Source: Macrosoma leucophasiata (lineage: Eukaryota > Arthropoda > Insecta > Lepidoptera > Hedylidae). From it: a stretch of DNA of 64,000 bases. The notes beneath the pieces were generated by a model. The model saw only the letters and a program-made list of their open reading frames with translations. It did not search any database and was not told the DNA's origin. Below, piece after piece: positions 29,600-39,572 of this stretch. The position numbers were made by a program, and so were the translations under genes. Location: NCBI GenBank assembly GCA_036365455.1, contig JAWQUS010000030.1:19364001-19428000 (forward strand), written 5' to 3'. Numbering within the stretch: position 1 is the stretch's first letter; each line of letters opens with the position of its first letter.

Positions 29600-30605
29600 G
29601 ATATAAGGCTTGGACATGGTCTTTACGAAGCCAATAAATACCGAAATACCAATTAACGCCAATAGAAACAACCTTAGTCGGAAGAAACAATAAAAGGTCT
29701 GTAAAAATACAACCTTAATCGCAAGAAGCAATAAAAGATAGATAAAAAAGAATTGCAAAAATTGCGGTCAACGTCAGAGGAATTTTTCGTCGAACACCTT
29801 TAAAGGTTCACGAGCATCCTGTGAAATATGTATACAATACGAATACAGGCGTGAATTTACGTTTTTTTTTAACTTAACTTTTTAACGTTATCCTAAAACT
29901 TAACATTTTTACGTTAGCCTTAAAATCATCCGAGATTTTCGGCAAAAATTGGCCAAAATGTTCATTCAGGCCAATAATGCCCAATAAATACAAAACTTCG
30001 TCTCAAGAAACATTAAACGATTAAAAACTGTAAAAAGTAATAAAAAATGCAAAGCCCGTGAAAAGGTAAAAAGACCTTTTCACGGGCTTTTTTAAAAGCA
30101 GGACTTATTATTAAAAGTGAACTTGTTATTGGAAGTATTACTTTATATATAGGTATAAACTAATCATTTATCATGCGCCAACGGACTCCTTTGTTGATCA
30201 CACAAACCCTTAACATGTATTTGGGTGTGCATATATTCATTTCTTTTTTGCTTATTCTTCTCCAGAAAAAATAATACAGATATTACTCTATCAAATATTT
30301 ATTAATCTAGATACTATAATTTCACAATAAAGAAAAATATTTAAAGACATTTTAAATATTTTTCCGTTAATCTCCAGGGATGGTCTTTCCTTAGGCAATA
30401 AATTGACTAAAATGGCGATTAAGGCCAATCAATACAACCTTTGTCTCAAGAAACAATGAACGATTAACAACAGTAAAAGGAAATAAAAAATGCAAACCCC
30501 GTGAAAGGGTCTTTTAGTTGCGAAACTTGCGATAAACACGTAACACGCTGGGATAAAAAGTAATCATTTATTGTACGTCAACGGCCTCCTTTGTAGGACC
30601 CCAGT
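29600..30605 (+). repeat. Unclassified direct-repeat block with a perfect hairpin
   Basis: A phrase with GGCCAAT...AATACAA followed by TCTCAAGAAACA(T/A)TAAACGATTAA is found at 29965-30050 and 30430-30500, with a weaker form at 29625-29690. After it both main copies share AATGCAAA(G/C)CCCGTGAAA, and later AATCATTTATNNTGCG/ACGTCAACGG. The first copy contains an uninterrupted hairpin at 30053-30092. Confidence 0.65.
30053..30092. repeat. 17-bp perfect hairpin followed by T-run
   Basis: AAGCCCGTGAAAAGGT pairs with ACCTTTTCACGGGCTT around a six-base loop and is followed by TTTT. It looks like a bacterial intrinsic terminator, but in this eukaryotic setting it is more likely a duplicated repeat end. 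Confidence 0.85.
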
Positions 30606-30977
30606 TGCTTCTCTGACAGCACTGAAATATTAGTTGGGGTTAGGCTCCCTCGGGTGAATGCAGGTATTTTGAAGGTAAAGATAATAGGTTTTCAGTATTG
30701 TGAACCTGTGAAATGTTAAAATGTTTGAATTTGAAATTTTCAATTAGTCGTATCGATATTCAAATTAGATCTATGTATAATATAATCAGTCTCACTGTTT
30801 AATTAGCTATGTTAATGGCAACGTTTTTGTAGGCTTTCGCGTACTTCAGTGTAGTAATTATATTTGAAAATATCTCTTGGTACGTTCTTCACTCACCCTA
30901 CGATTCTGTCGCTTTCGATTACGGGTAGATTGCCCGTGACCACGGTAGCTGATGTGAGGAAGTGTTTAAAGTATTAG

Positions 30978-31012
30978 TCAGTGACGTCACGGATGTCAAA
31001 TCTATAAGTCGT
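30978..31012 (+). promoter_or_regulatory. LINE internal promoter: Inr + DPE, overlapping a CRE
   Basis: The initiator TCAGT (A+1 at 30980) is followed at exactly +28 to +33 by AGTCGT, which fits the DPE consensus RGWYVT. The full palindrome TGACGTCA (30982-30989), a CREB/ATF-type site, overlaps the start. Jockey-family LINEs are known to carry such downstream promoters, which let each full-length copy transport its own promoter. Confidence 0.6.
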
Positions 31013-31520
31013 ATCCCAGTGTATAGTGCATTTAATTAAAGGATATTTAAATAACGGACGACTTTTCGCATAAGTAATTAATTTTTATTTGGAAAGGAAT
31101 ACATACTTAGTAAATTGAAAAAGTGTTACAGTGAAATTGTGCAAAATAAAACTCAAAACAGCTAAAAACTAACAAGTGAAAGAACAAAGTGACAATAAGT
31201 CTACCCTACGAGTGACAAAGCAGAAGTGACTTAACAAAAACATTCTCACTTAAAAAACAACATCGTGTTTACTGTTGACAATAGTGTTCCCAGTTAGCCG
31301 GGCCTTTGTTACACTTTCAGGGCTGTGTTATATGTTTAAAATAAATATTAAATTAAATAAACTCGTTAGTATTACATAATTTTAGCGCCATCTAGCGGGT
31401 TATCTAACAGGTCTATATAGTGTTGACCCGTTCACTATCTACGCGCCGACCATTCTAACTCTTCTATACACAAACGCCATCTATTGGTGCAGTATAGTTT
31501 TTAATAACAAAACAGTAATA

Positions 31521-32570
31521 ATGTCTAAGTGTGGTGCTTGCGGGAAATTCATGTCCCCTAACAATGAATGTGTCCGATGTTCAAAATGTAACGTATCTTA
31601 TCATCGAGGATGCGTAGCCATACCGGAGAAGGCGGTTATCAAGGAAGCATGGTTATGTCCGTCATGTAAAATAAAGATTCCCCGGGAGGATAACTCATCT
31701 ACGCCAGTTAGGAGTCTGAGTGCCAATTACAAGAAACCACAGGCCGCTCCACAAGTCAGCCCTTCATCGGGTGAATCTACTAGTGTATCGGATGAACTTA
31801 AAGTAGACCTAGGCCTTGAAATACGTTCAATGAGACTGGAACTCAATTCTATTAGATCTGAGTTCCGTGAACTACGTGTGGAGGTTATGGACTTTAAGTC
31901 TGCCTTATACGTATACAATGAGAGAATGGTCAGTATAGAGGGAAGGCTGAGTATACTAGAGAACGACTTTTCTACAAAAACCCCCCCTGGGTTCGATAAA
32001 TTGGAGGACACCATCGCAGATTTGAAGCAGAAACTGAACGATAGAGACCAGGAGCTATTAGATAACGATTTGGAACTAACAGGTCTTCCAGAAACTCGCG
32101 ATGAAAGTCTGCTGCACATCATGAAAACGATATCCTGTAAACTTGGGGTGGAGGTTGATGAGAGGGACTTTGTTCACATGGAGCGTCTCGGCGGTGTTCG
32201 GCGCAACGTAATGGAGGAGGGCGGTGCGGGGAACGAGGCTAGTGCGCAGCGGCCGCGGCCAATCGCCGTGCGCTTCAGTCGACGAATCACGCGGGATCAG
32301 TGGTTGCGCGCAGCCCGCGTGCGCCGCGTCCTCACCGCGACAGATATCGAGGTGGCCGGTCCGTCAAAACGCATTTATGTTAATGAGCGATTGACGCGAA
32401 CGAACAAGCATCTTTTTTACCTCGCTCGTCAGGCTGGCGCTCGGCTGCAATGGCGGTTTGTATGGACGAGGGACGGAAAAATACTAGTCCGCAAGGAAGA
32501 CGGACAGCCGTCAATGCTAGTTAGAAGTGAACAGGACATAAAAAAAATTTTTGGCGTAAACGGAGTTTGA
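31521..32570 (+). CDS. LINE ORF1: PHD finger, coiled coil, FP-like C-terminal domain
   Basis: 349 residues. A PHD-type zinc finger has the full C4HC3 set (C4, C7, C20, C23, H28, C31, C46, C49). A basic, Ser/Pro-rich linker (51-90) follows, then predicted coiled coils (about 91-150 and 160-182, heptads such as LEIRSMRLELNSIRSEF). The C-terminal part (about 183-345: ELTGLPETRDESLL, RPIAVRFSRRITRDQWL, RIYVNERLTRTNKHLFYLAR, FVWTRDGKILVRK) resembles the domain shared by insect LINE ORF1 proteins and the baculovirus FP protein. The role by family is an RNA-binding chaperone of the LINE particle; the PHD finger might add chromatin targeting. ATG context is AATAATGTC. A run of eight A lies eight codons before the stop. 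Confidence 0.9.
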   Translation: MSKCGACGKFMSPNNECVRCSKCNVSYHRGCVAIPEKAVIKEAWLCPSCKIKIPREDNSSTPVRSLSANYKKPQAAPQVSPSSGESTSVSDELKVDLGLEIRSMRLELNSIRSEFRELRVEVMDFKSALYVYNERMVSIEGRLSILENDFSTKTPPGFDKLEDTIADLKQKLNDRDQELLDNDLELTGLPETRDESLLHIMKTISCKLGVEVDERDFVHMERLGGVRRNVMEEGGAGNEASAQRPRPIAVRFSRRITRDQWLRAARVRRVLTATDIEVAGPSKRIYVNERLTRTNKHLFYLARQAGARLQWRFVWTRDGKILVRKEDGQPSMLVRSEQDIKKIFGVNGV

Positions 32571-32605
32571 TTAAAAATGTTTTATATTATAATTTGGCAT
32601 ATTTA

Positions 32606-33070
32606 ATGTCGGCTTTTTTATTGTGTACCTTTTTCATATTATTAAGTTCCTTAGGTGTTTTGATTTTTTCATGGTGTGTATTGTACCTCGGTACTAAAGT
32701 GCTAGTAGACAATATTAAGCAAGACCTCGCGGCGTCGGCATCGATATTAAAAGCTTGTAAACATTTTTTTTTTCTGTACTTCTCAGCCTTGTTTTTAATA
32801 TCTGCACATAATATACATCATTATAATAATACAATGAATCTGAATTTAGTCGTTATAATTGTTTTAATGCATGTACTATTTATACACAAAAATATTTACA
32901 CATATTATTACTATTTACTTTGCTTTTATTATTATACGCTACCAGTCCCTTTTAAATCTACTTGTCATTATATTACCACTGATACAATTATAATAAACTA
33001 CACTATTTTAAAATTTACATTATTTACTTATATAAATACATATACTTATATATACAACGTACGAAGGTGA
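32606..33070 (+). CDS. Third LINE open frame: small hydrophobic, membrane-like protein
   Basis: Between ORF1 and ORF2 a frame is open from 32531 to 33070. Its first ATG is 32606, giving 154 residues. It opens with a strongly hydrophobic stretch (MSAFLLCTFFILLSSLGVLI) and has further ones (FFFLYFSALFLIS; LNLVVIIVLMHVLFI), so two to three membrane spans are likely. Tyr, Ile and Phe are abundant, partly an effect of ~75% A+T. In sequence this AT-rich, a stop would be expected about every 12-15 codons, so an open run this long is surprising. I know of no family member. It could be a chance frame in a low-complexity spacer. Confidence 0.35.
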   Translation: MSAFLLCTFFILLSSLGVLIFSWCVLYLGTKVLVDNIKQDLAASASILKACKHFFFLYFSALFLISAHNIHHYNNTMNLNLVVIIVLMHVLFIHKNIYTYYYYLLCFYYYTLPVPFKSTCHYITTDTIIINYTILKFTLFTYINTYTYIYNVRR

Positions 33071-33083
33071 TAAATTCTTAAAA

Positions 33084-35903
33084 GTTGGTATTTACAATGC
33101 TGGATCTTTAGGAACGAATCATGATGACATAATTGCCATCTTTGACAGACACGGTATGGATATAATGGCCATTAATGAGACTTGGCTCAGGGAGGGGGAA
33201 GAGGGGCGCGCGCCCACGGTTTCTGGCTACCGGTTGCGTCACACTCCACGACCGCTGAATGTACGAGGAGGGCGCGGGGGAGGGGTTGGCTTCTACGTTA
33301 AGCGCGGCCTGAATGTGAGGTCCCGGGTTCATCCCATCGACGCTAAACACGCGCAGGTCGAGCAAATGTGGCTTACCCTTATCATCCGTGGAAAGCGGAT
33401 TGCAATTGGCACTGCGTATCGTCCTCCCTGGCTTAATTTGGATATTTTTTTAGATGCCATCACGGAGTCTTTGAACACCTTTGGAGACTGTGATAATATT
33501 ATACTACTGGGAGACTTTAATGTGAATATGTTGCAGAGTGACTCTAAGACAAATAAACTGAACGAAATTTTGCATTGTCATAATCTAGAACAATTGGTTA
33601 CGACTCCCACTCATTTCACAGTAAATAGTGAAACACTAATTGATCTTATATGTACCGATATGCGGGCGAAGCGTGTGATGGTTGAGTCCTTTGGCACTAT
33701 AAACGGGCATTCTATTATTTTGAGTGAGTTTAACATAAAAAAAAATAAATTCAAGTCATATCACATTATCTACAGACCCATAAAAGATATAAATCAATCC
33801 AATTTTAGTGACGACATATCTCGACTGGACTGGAGTATTTTTCACAACAACAGCAACGTTAATGAAATGGTCAGCGTTTTTTATCAGAACGTCATAAGTT
33901 TATTTGATATTCATGCACCGTTTAAAAAAACTGTTATTAAAGAGCAACATTATCCGTGGATAACTAATACTATTAAGTTAATGATGAGGCTGAGAGATGA
34001 TGCGCTGACCAATTATCGCATTACTAAAACAGACGGCAAAAGAAAATACTATAAAGAATTGAAATCATTAGTTTTGACCTCTATGCAAAGAGAAAAAGTG
34101 GCTTTCTTCAGTCAAAACATAAATAACAAAATTAATAATCCGAAAATACTATGGAAAAACTTAAAAAAAACTGTCTTATGCGACAAACTTAATTTAGACA
34201 TCCCGCCCCATTTGAATAATCCAGATCATATTAATACCCATTTTATGAATGTGCCGGGCAAGAGGTTTACTAGTATGTCATACATGACATATTTTGAGTT
34301 TCATAGATTTAGTGACCACACCTTTTCACTCTCGCCCGTTAGTCAGCATATTATCTCAAAATATATTTTAAGTCTGAAATCAAGTGCTGTAGGACATGAC
34401 GGGCTATCCCTAAATATGTTATTGTGTACTTTACCATTTTCTTTGGAACACATAACCAACATAATTAATGCTTCCATAATATCGTCTACCTTCCCGGATA
34501 TGTGGAAAATTGCTGCAGTTAAACCACTGCCAAAAAAGTCTAATCCCGTAGATGTAGCAGATCTTCGGCCAATTAGTATTCTGCCGTGTCTGTCTAAAGT
34601 TATAGAAAAAATCGTCTGTCAACAAGTAGTAGAATATGTAGAAAAATATGATATTCTACCTGAACTTCAATCAGGTTTTAGGAAAAAACGGGGAACTGCT
34701 ACAGCTCTTATAGACGTAACTGACAATATATTATCGGCACAAGATAAGGGCATGTGCACGATACTAGTATTGCTCGATTTTTCACGCGCTTTTGATGCAA
34801 TAAACACAGGTTTACTGCTATCAAAGTTAGCGTACTATGGGTTTGATCACAAGACTATCCTGTGGTTTAAAAGCTACCTAGAGGGTCGGAAACAGTACGT
34901 TGAGTTAAAATTAAGTGATGGATCCTCACTGAGATCAGCACCATCCCCCCTCTCACGAGGCGTGCCCCAGGGCTCAAATTTAAGTCCTACAATTTTCAGC
35001 ATATATTGTGCAGATATAATTCAATGTCTAACCAACTGTAAATATCATATATATGCTGATGACGTGCAGGTATACATCTCGTTTAAGCCGGATCAATATA
35101 ACCAAGCTATAAAAAAATTAAATGAGGACCTGGATCGTATAGTATCATGGTCCGACAGCAATTGCTTAATGTTGAACCCGGCTAAAACCAAATTCATGAT
35201 TTTTGGAACAAAAAAGCAGCTACAGAAAATACCACCAACATTAAACTTGACATTGATGCAGAAGCAAATAGAACAAGTTTCGGTAACCCGCAATTTGGGG
35301 CTTAATATAGATGTAGCCTTGAGATTTGAACAACACATCGCGGAGCTAGTCCGCAATTGCTTTTATAGATTAAAAGTACTATATAAGATACGGCCATATT
35401 TATCGGAAGCATTGCGTGTACAGTTGGTGGAGTCCCTAGTACTCTCAAAATTCAATTATGCGGACACTGTGTATAGTCCCAGGCTACTGGTAAGAACTGA
35501 AAGACTAATCCAAAGAGTGCAGAATGCCTGTGCACGCTTTTGTTTTAAGATACCCGCTAGATGCCACATTACACCTTTTTTAAATGATCATAATATCTTA
35601 AAAATGAAGTTCAGGAGTAAACTACATATCGCATGCTTGTTATTTGGAGTTATCAAAAACAAAGAACCCATGTATTTATATGACAAACTGATTTGGCTGA
35701 ACAGCACACGAGAGTGCGTAAATAGACAGTGTAAACCGCAGCTCTCTGTGCAACCCCACAAATCTGAGGCATTTAGAGGCACCTTTCGATATGCAGCATC
35801 GAAAATCTGGAATGACCTACCTCCGCCGATACGCCAAATCAATACAATATTTACATTTAAAAAACAACTACGACAATTTTTTTTTGAAACAACAATACAT
35901 TAA
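33084..35903 (+). CDS. LINE ORF2: AP endonuclease and reverse transcriptase
   Basis: The first ATG is 33156 (915 residues), but homology begins upstream in the same frame at 33084 (KVGIYNAGSLGTNHDDI), with no ATG back to the stop at 33033; initiation is therefore unclear. Numbering from 33156: endonuclease signature INETW (6-10), GDFN (119-122) and a terminal NGHSII, where many relatives have SDH. The reverse transcriptase spans about 450-690, with DLRPISILP, motif A LLDFSRAFDA (D541), motif B SRGVPQGSNLSPTIF and motif C YADD (633-636). The C-terminus has the RLIQRVQNACARFCF segment usual in Jockey/CR1 clades. All catalytic residues I can place are intact. The enzyme nicks target DNA and copies the LINE RNA there. 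Confidence 0.93.
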   Translation, partial: VGIYNAGSLGTNHDDIIAIFDRHGMDIMAINETWLREGEEGRAPTVSGYRLRHTPRPLNVRGGRGGGVGFYVKRGLNVRSRVHPIDAKHAQVEQMWLTLIIRGKRIAIGTAYRPPWLNLDIFLDAITESLNTFGDCDNIILLGDFNVNMLQSDSKTNKLNEILHCHNLEQLVTTPTHFTVNSETLIDLICTDMRAKRVMVESFGTINGHSIILSEFNIKKNKFKSYHIIYRPIKDINQSNFSDDISRLDWSIFHNNSNVNEMVSVFYQNVISLFDIHAPFKKTVIKEQHYPWITNTIKLMMRLRDDALTNYRITKTDGKRKYYKELKSLVLTSMQREKVAFFSQNINNKINNPKILWKNLKKTVLCDKLNLDIPPHLNNPDHINTHFMNVPGKRFTSMSYMTYFEFHRFSDHTFSLSPVSQHIISKYILSLKSSAVGHDGLSLNMLLCTLPFSLEHITNIINASIISSTFPDMWKIAAVKPLPKKSNPVDVADLRPISILPCLSKVIEKIVCQQVVEYVEKYDILPELQSGFRKKRGTATALIDVTDNILSAQDKGMCTILVLLDFSRAFDAINTGLLLSKLAYYGFDHKTILWFKSYLEGRKQYVELKLSDGSSLRSAPSPLSRGVPQGSNLSPTIFSIYCADIIQCLTNCKYHIYADDVQVYISFKPDQYNQAIKKLNEDLDRIVSWSDSNCLMLNPAKTKFMIFGTKKQLQKIPPTLNLTLMQKQIEQVSVTRNLGLNIDVALRFEQHIAELVRNCFYRLKVLYKIRPYLSEALRVQLVESLVLSKFNYADTVYSPRLLVRTERLIQRVQNACARFCFKIPARCHITPFLNDHNILKMKFRSKLHIACLLFGVIKNKEPMYLYDKLIWLNSTRECVNRQCKPQLSVQPHKSEAFRGTFRYAASKIWNDLPPPIRQINTIFTFKKQLRQFFFETTIH

Positions 35904-35924
35904 TAATATAGGTATTTATCGGTA

Positions 35925-36095
35925 GGATGGCTCCGTAATTACTATCACAGATACATAATATCTTAAGCCTTAGGGGTGGCAACGCTATTGCATTTTGACC
36001 TCTGGTTTTTATGTAGGTTTCTGCAGGTTGAGTCTTCACTTATCATCAATGTGAGCTGCATGCTTTGTTGCCACCTCCTTTTTACATTAAATATA
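35925..36095 (+). mobile_element. Repeat A, diverged fragment in the LINE 3' UTR
   Basis: CAGATACATAATATCTTAAG, GGGGTGGCAACGC and GAGCTGCATGCTTTGTTGCC match the diverged repeat A form also seen at 20326-20490. Confidence 0.65.
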
Positions 36096-36671
36096 TAAAC
36101 TCAAACAACTAATATTATTATCCTTCACTTAAACCATTCTTTTTTACTTTAAATTTGATTTCTTAGTAAATACTATCACGTGATAATATATATATTTTTA
36201 TTTAATATACATTCTTACAGTTATACAGGTTCAATAAGTATGTTATATTTATTATAATAGTATTACTTGTCAAAGATTTTAGATTTTTATTGTTTTATTA
36301 TTTTGAGTGTGCTATGGAGTATAATCTAGTGTTTATTTTTTTTTTTTGTTTTGATTGTTGCTACCTATTTTTTATTTTTTTGTTATGTTATAGATACCCA
36401 TAATATTTGTACTGGTTGGTAACTTTTAATGATAATAATTTAATAAACTGGCTGACATCCGTGGATCACTCAGAGGGACCCAGATGAAAACCAGCGTCAA
36501 GTAGATATCATCTGCTTGGCATAAGCTGATCTGGGTACCCATTCGGATCAACACTGAGACATACTCGACGTCACACCTACTGTCAAATTGCTTTTATCTG
36601 TTGTTTATTGTTGTTTGTTATTTGTTACATGTTATTCCTATTTTGTGTCTCTGTTTTTATCCGAATAAATG

Positions 36672-36718
36672 TATTCTATTCTATTCTATTCTATTCTTCT
36701 ATTCTATTCTATTCTATT
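36672..36718 (+). repeat. (TATTC)n 3' tail of the LINE
   Basis: About nine TATTC/TTCTA units follow AATAAATG directly. Short tandem repeats in place of poly(A) are usual 3' ends in CR1/Jockey-related LINEs. Confidence 0.88.
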
Positions 36719-36764
36719 ACACTGGCAAGTGAAGTCAATAAATACAATTTCCATTTATGATAAC

Positions 36765-36968
36765 TAGTGCCCGCCCCGGCTTCGCGCTGTTGCAATGTTA
36801 CCTACCCTCTCCTATTCATTTTCGCGTGTTATACATTATAGCCTAAAGCCTTCCTCGATAAATGGGCTATCTAATATTGGAAGATTTTTTTTAATCGGTC
36901 CATTAGTTCCTGAGATTATCGCGTTCAAGCAAACAAACAAACTCTTTAGCTTTATAATATTAGTATAG
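36765..36968 (-). mobile_element. Helitron, full-length non-autonomous copy
   Basis: The plus strand begins ACTAGTGCCCGCCCCGGCTT and ends TTATAATATTAGTATAGATG. Read on the minus strand this is a TCTATACTAATATTATAAAG start and a CTAG-type end, about 200 bp. Confidence 0.8.
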
Positions 36969-36989
36969 ATGATACATTTTTTTAACTAT

Positions 36990-37265
36990 CCCATTGCCAC
37001 CCTTGGAGTTCGGCAATGTGTACGTAGGTGTCAATAGGCTCGCCTATGCATAACTACGCCCTACATTTATTCCTGTTCGGTGAATACAACTTTAAGCTTT
37101 ATTTAATTTTTTATATCAAGAAATTAACCAAACAGGCAAACAGTTTCAGTAGCGATTTCAATGTAAATCCGTTGCTACTTCTGAAGCATTACCTGTTATG
37201 TCCTTGTGCCGAAAAAACAGGACCGTACATTCACCATCTGACCGGAACACGATTGTGCTGAACAA
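36990..37265. mobile_element. Decayed SINE B and repeat A fragments
   Basis: GGAGTTCGGCAATGTG...GTGTCAATAGGCTCGCC (36996-37050, plus) is a SINE B remnant. TTCAATGTAAATCCG to CATCTGACCGGAACACGATT (37157-37265, minus) is a decayed repeat A. Confidence 0.5.
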
Positions 37266-37845
37266 GTCGATTAGATAAACCTAACCTAATAGAATCCCCT
37301 TGGGCGATGAGAGTTTGTATTAATTTCTGTTACGAATGAACGACCTCGAACTACGATACTGAAACTCTACCACCAGTATTTTATTACTCAAACTCAAATA
37401 TTACTTCTGCTCCCCCCCCCAGGATAATACAAACTTGTTTGTATGTCATCTTTTCATACAACAAACCACAAACTATGAAGCACCGCCCTATTCGCTCCTA
37501 TTACCTTCAATCTGTTTATTATCCCCTCGAGACACGTGCCTGATATATTTCAACTCACCTCACCGTCTGCCAGTCTGGTCTAGACGTCCTACATCTAGTT
37601 AATTTAGAATTCCTTCAAACAAATTAGGTGCTAACGGTGCTACGTGCAGGCATTTTCAGTAGACGCTTCAGGTTGTTTTAGGTGGGCTTGTCAGGAGAAA
37701 AAAAATGGGTGTCGTGAACGTTCGAGAATTCGAAAATAATTGGATGTAGTGAACATCTTGTAGATATATCGTAACATGACCTAACGAGTTAAAATTTCTG
37801 AACGTACGAGTACAAGAATAGATAACAGTTTCCTTTTTCTTTCCT
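37266..37845. other. No feature recognised
   Basis: Unclassified sequence. A C-rich run (CCCCCCCCCC, around 37412) is the only oddity. Confidence 0.5.
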
Positions 37846-37849
37846 TTGG

Positions 37850-38135
37850 AACTTTGCCGGTGAATGACAAAGAATTATTCTTTTTCTTTTCTTTTTACTC
37901 TTTGTTATCAGTCTGTAAAGGGGAAATGAGACATTCTACTAATATACTTTTTACATTAGTTTATGACATTTAGTTTTATCTTAGTGATATTCTTGACTTT
38001 ACATATATTTTTTATCTTGTTTGACATGTATATCAATTGTTATTCGCTTTAATTTATTTTGTTTGTTTTTGACGTGTCATAAGAGGTGCCTGTCACCCTA
38101 AATGAATAAATGAGTTTCTGATTCTGATTCATAAA
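37850..38135 (+). mobile_element. LINE 3' tail F with (TGATTC)n end
   Basis: TGCCGGTGAATGACAAAGAA, GACGTGTCATAAGAGGTGCC, then AGTTTCTGATTCTGATTC. It is the same as 63127-63425 on the opposite strand and 14903-15118. Confidence 0.75.
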
Positions 38136-38349
38136 TCTTAATCATTACACGTCACGTAACGTGTCCCACATTTGCTAGATACTATGACTACATTATTGTA
38201 TGTTCTGTACACAGTGTTTTTTGTTTTGTTAAGTTAGTTCCCTGTCCAGTAATTTTAACTCAATTGAAGGTCAGATAAACTAGACTTCACATCGTAGTTG
38301 AAAATTATTAAGACACTAATTTGAATGAGACCTGCTGTTACTGCGATCT

Positions 38350-39030
38350 CACGAATCTCTAGAGAGTAAAAAGAATTTATAATACCTGCGCCAGGAAACC
38401 GAGGGATAATGGCAAATAATTATATATATTTTGCCGTATGCATATCCGGAACAGTCATGCACGCTTAAATGTCTTTGCCTTTGGTGGCGTCGTGTGGCGG
38501 GTTGCTCACTTCCCTCTAAAATGGTCGAGGAGGGCAATGGCTGTCACATGCGTCATACTCGTGAACGGGTGCTGTTGGTGGGGACTGGTCTGTTCTGGTT
38601 TGCAGGGGCTACATCACATTTAGTAGATAGCAGTTTATTTGCATCTATGCTATGGACGTTGACATTATTTGATTTTTCACGATAATCTATCTGTACTAGA
38701 TTTAAGCTCTCATTTAAAAGAGCTCTTACTGAGTTTGTTGGGTAGCGGAGTTCTTCTCAGTAGTGACTGCACTTGGAACTCTGCCAAGTGAATAACATTG
38801 ATCTTGACGAATAAGTTTTTCTTTTTCTTCATTTATTATCATTGAAGGAATTGAAAAATTTTATGATTATTATGTTTTAACCAAATAGTTTAAATTTTAA
38901 TTTTTAATTTACTATTAATATGATTTTGCTTTTACTATATGTAATGGTTATTCGCTCTAGGTAGTTTATGATTTATTGACGTTTTGAAAGTATCTGTAAA
39001 GATTTATTCGAAATAAAAATATGTTCTATT
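38350..39030 (+). repeat. Probable LINE 3'-UTR-like sequence
   Basis: A GC-richer segment (38440-38640) with a short open frame is followed by ATTTAAGCTCTCATTTAAAA, GTAGCGGAGTTCTTCTCAGT and GTAATGGTTATTCGCTCTAG. The last phrase is similar to 29118-29140 (GTGGTTATTCACTCTAGG). This suggests another LINE tail family. The 84-codon frame has no recognisable domain. Confidence 0.35.
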
Positions 39031-39268
39031 TCTAAATAACGTTGCCCGTTTTATTTTATTTTTAGATGAAATACAATTGTCATCCTCTTCTTAAACCCCA
39101 TAGGATTTTTTTAATAGCCTTTGTCCTTCCCAAGGTTTGAAATATCTCCGTTCCAAATTTCATTAAAATCAGCTGTTTTGACATGAAAGCGGCACATACC
39201 GACAGACAGACAAACATACACATTTTCGCATTTAGAATATTAATATTAGTAAAGATAAATTTTCCACC

Positions 39269-39572
39269 GTAACTTCACGCCTGTAATCCCCGAAGGGGTA
39301 GGAAGAGGTAAATGCATGCATTCAAGCATACATGCAAACACCCACGATTCGCCTCCAGTTTTTGGCCCATGTAACAGGTGGTGAGCCTGTTGCCATCTCC
39401 GGGCACATTACCAAACTTCGAGGTACTGGGAAATTTCCGGAAAATGGAAAAATCCCAATAAAACCAAAGATAAAGGACTTTACACCATTGTCTCTGATAA
39501 TCCCCTACCCGGGAATCGAACCCAGGACCTCAGCGTAGTGGCCTGCTACCACTAAGCTACCGAGGCAGTTAA
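39269..39572 (-). mobile_element. SINE B, full length
   Basis: The plus strand starts TAACTTCACGCCTGTAATCC and ends CTACCACTAAGCTACCGAGG. A and B boxes are present on the minus strand. Confidence 0.92.

Larger units (their letters stand above)
30978..36718 (+). mobile_element. Jockey/CR1-like LINE, apparently full length
   Basis: A 5.7-kb unit in order: internal promoter (30978-31012), ~540-base leader, ORF1 (31521-32570), a third open frame (32606-33070), ORF2 (from ~33084, first ATG 33156, to 35903), a 3' untranslated region and a (TATTC)n tail (36672-36718). Both main frames are uninterrupted. An old repeat A fragment sits in the 3' UTR. I could not find a target duplication, so the 5' limit rests on the promoter. 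The copy could still be active. Confidence 0.85.

Noticed and set aside
30053..30096. Bacterial-type intrinsic terminator
   Set aside because: The shape fits, but surrounding families are all eukaryotic and the hairpin lies in a duplicated repeat.
31521..32570. Endogenous baculovirus-derived gene, from the FP-like C-terminus
   Set aside because: The PHD finger, coiled coil and immediately following ORF2 show a LINE ORF1; FP-like domains are shared by insect LINEs.
38431..38685. 84-codon open frame with Cys and Trp
   Set aside because: No domain, an overlapping frame on the same strand, and neighbouring sequence that looks like a LINE 3' UTR.
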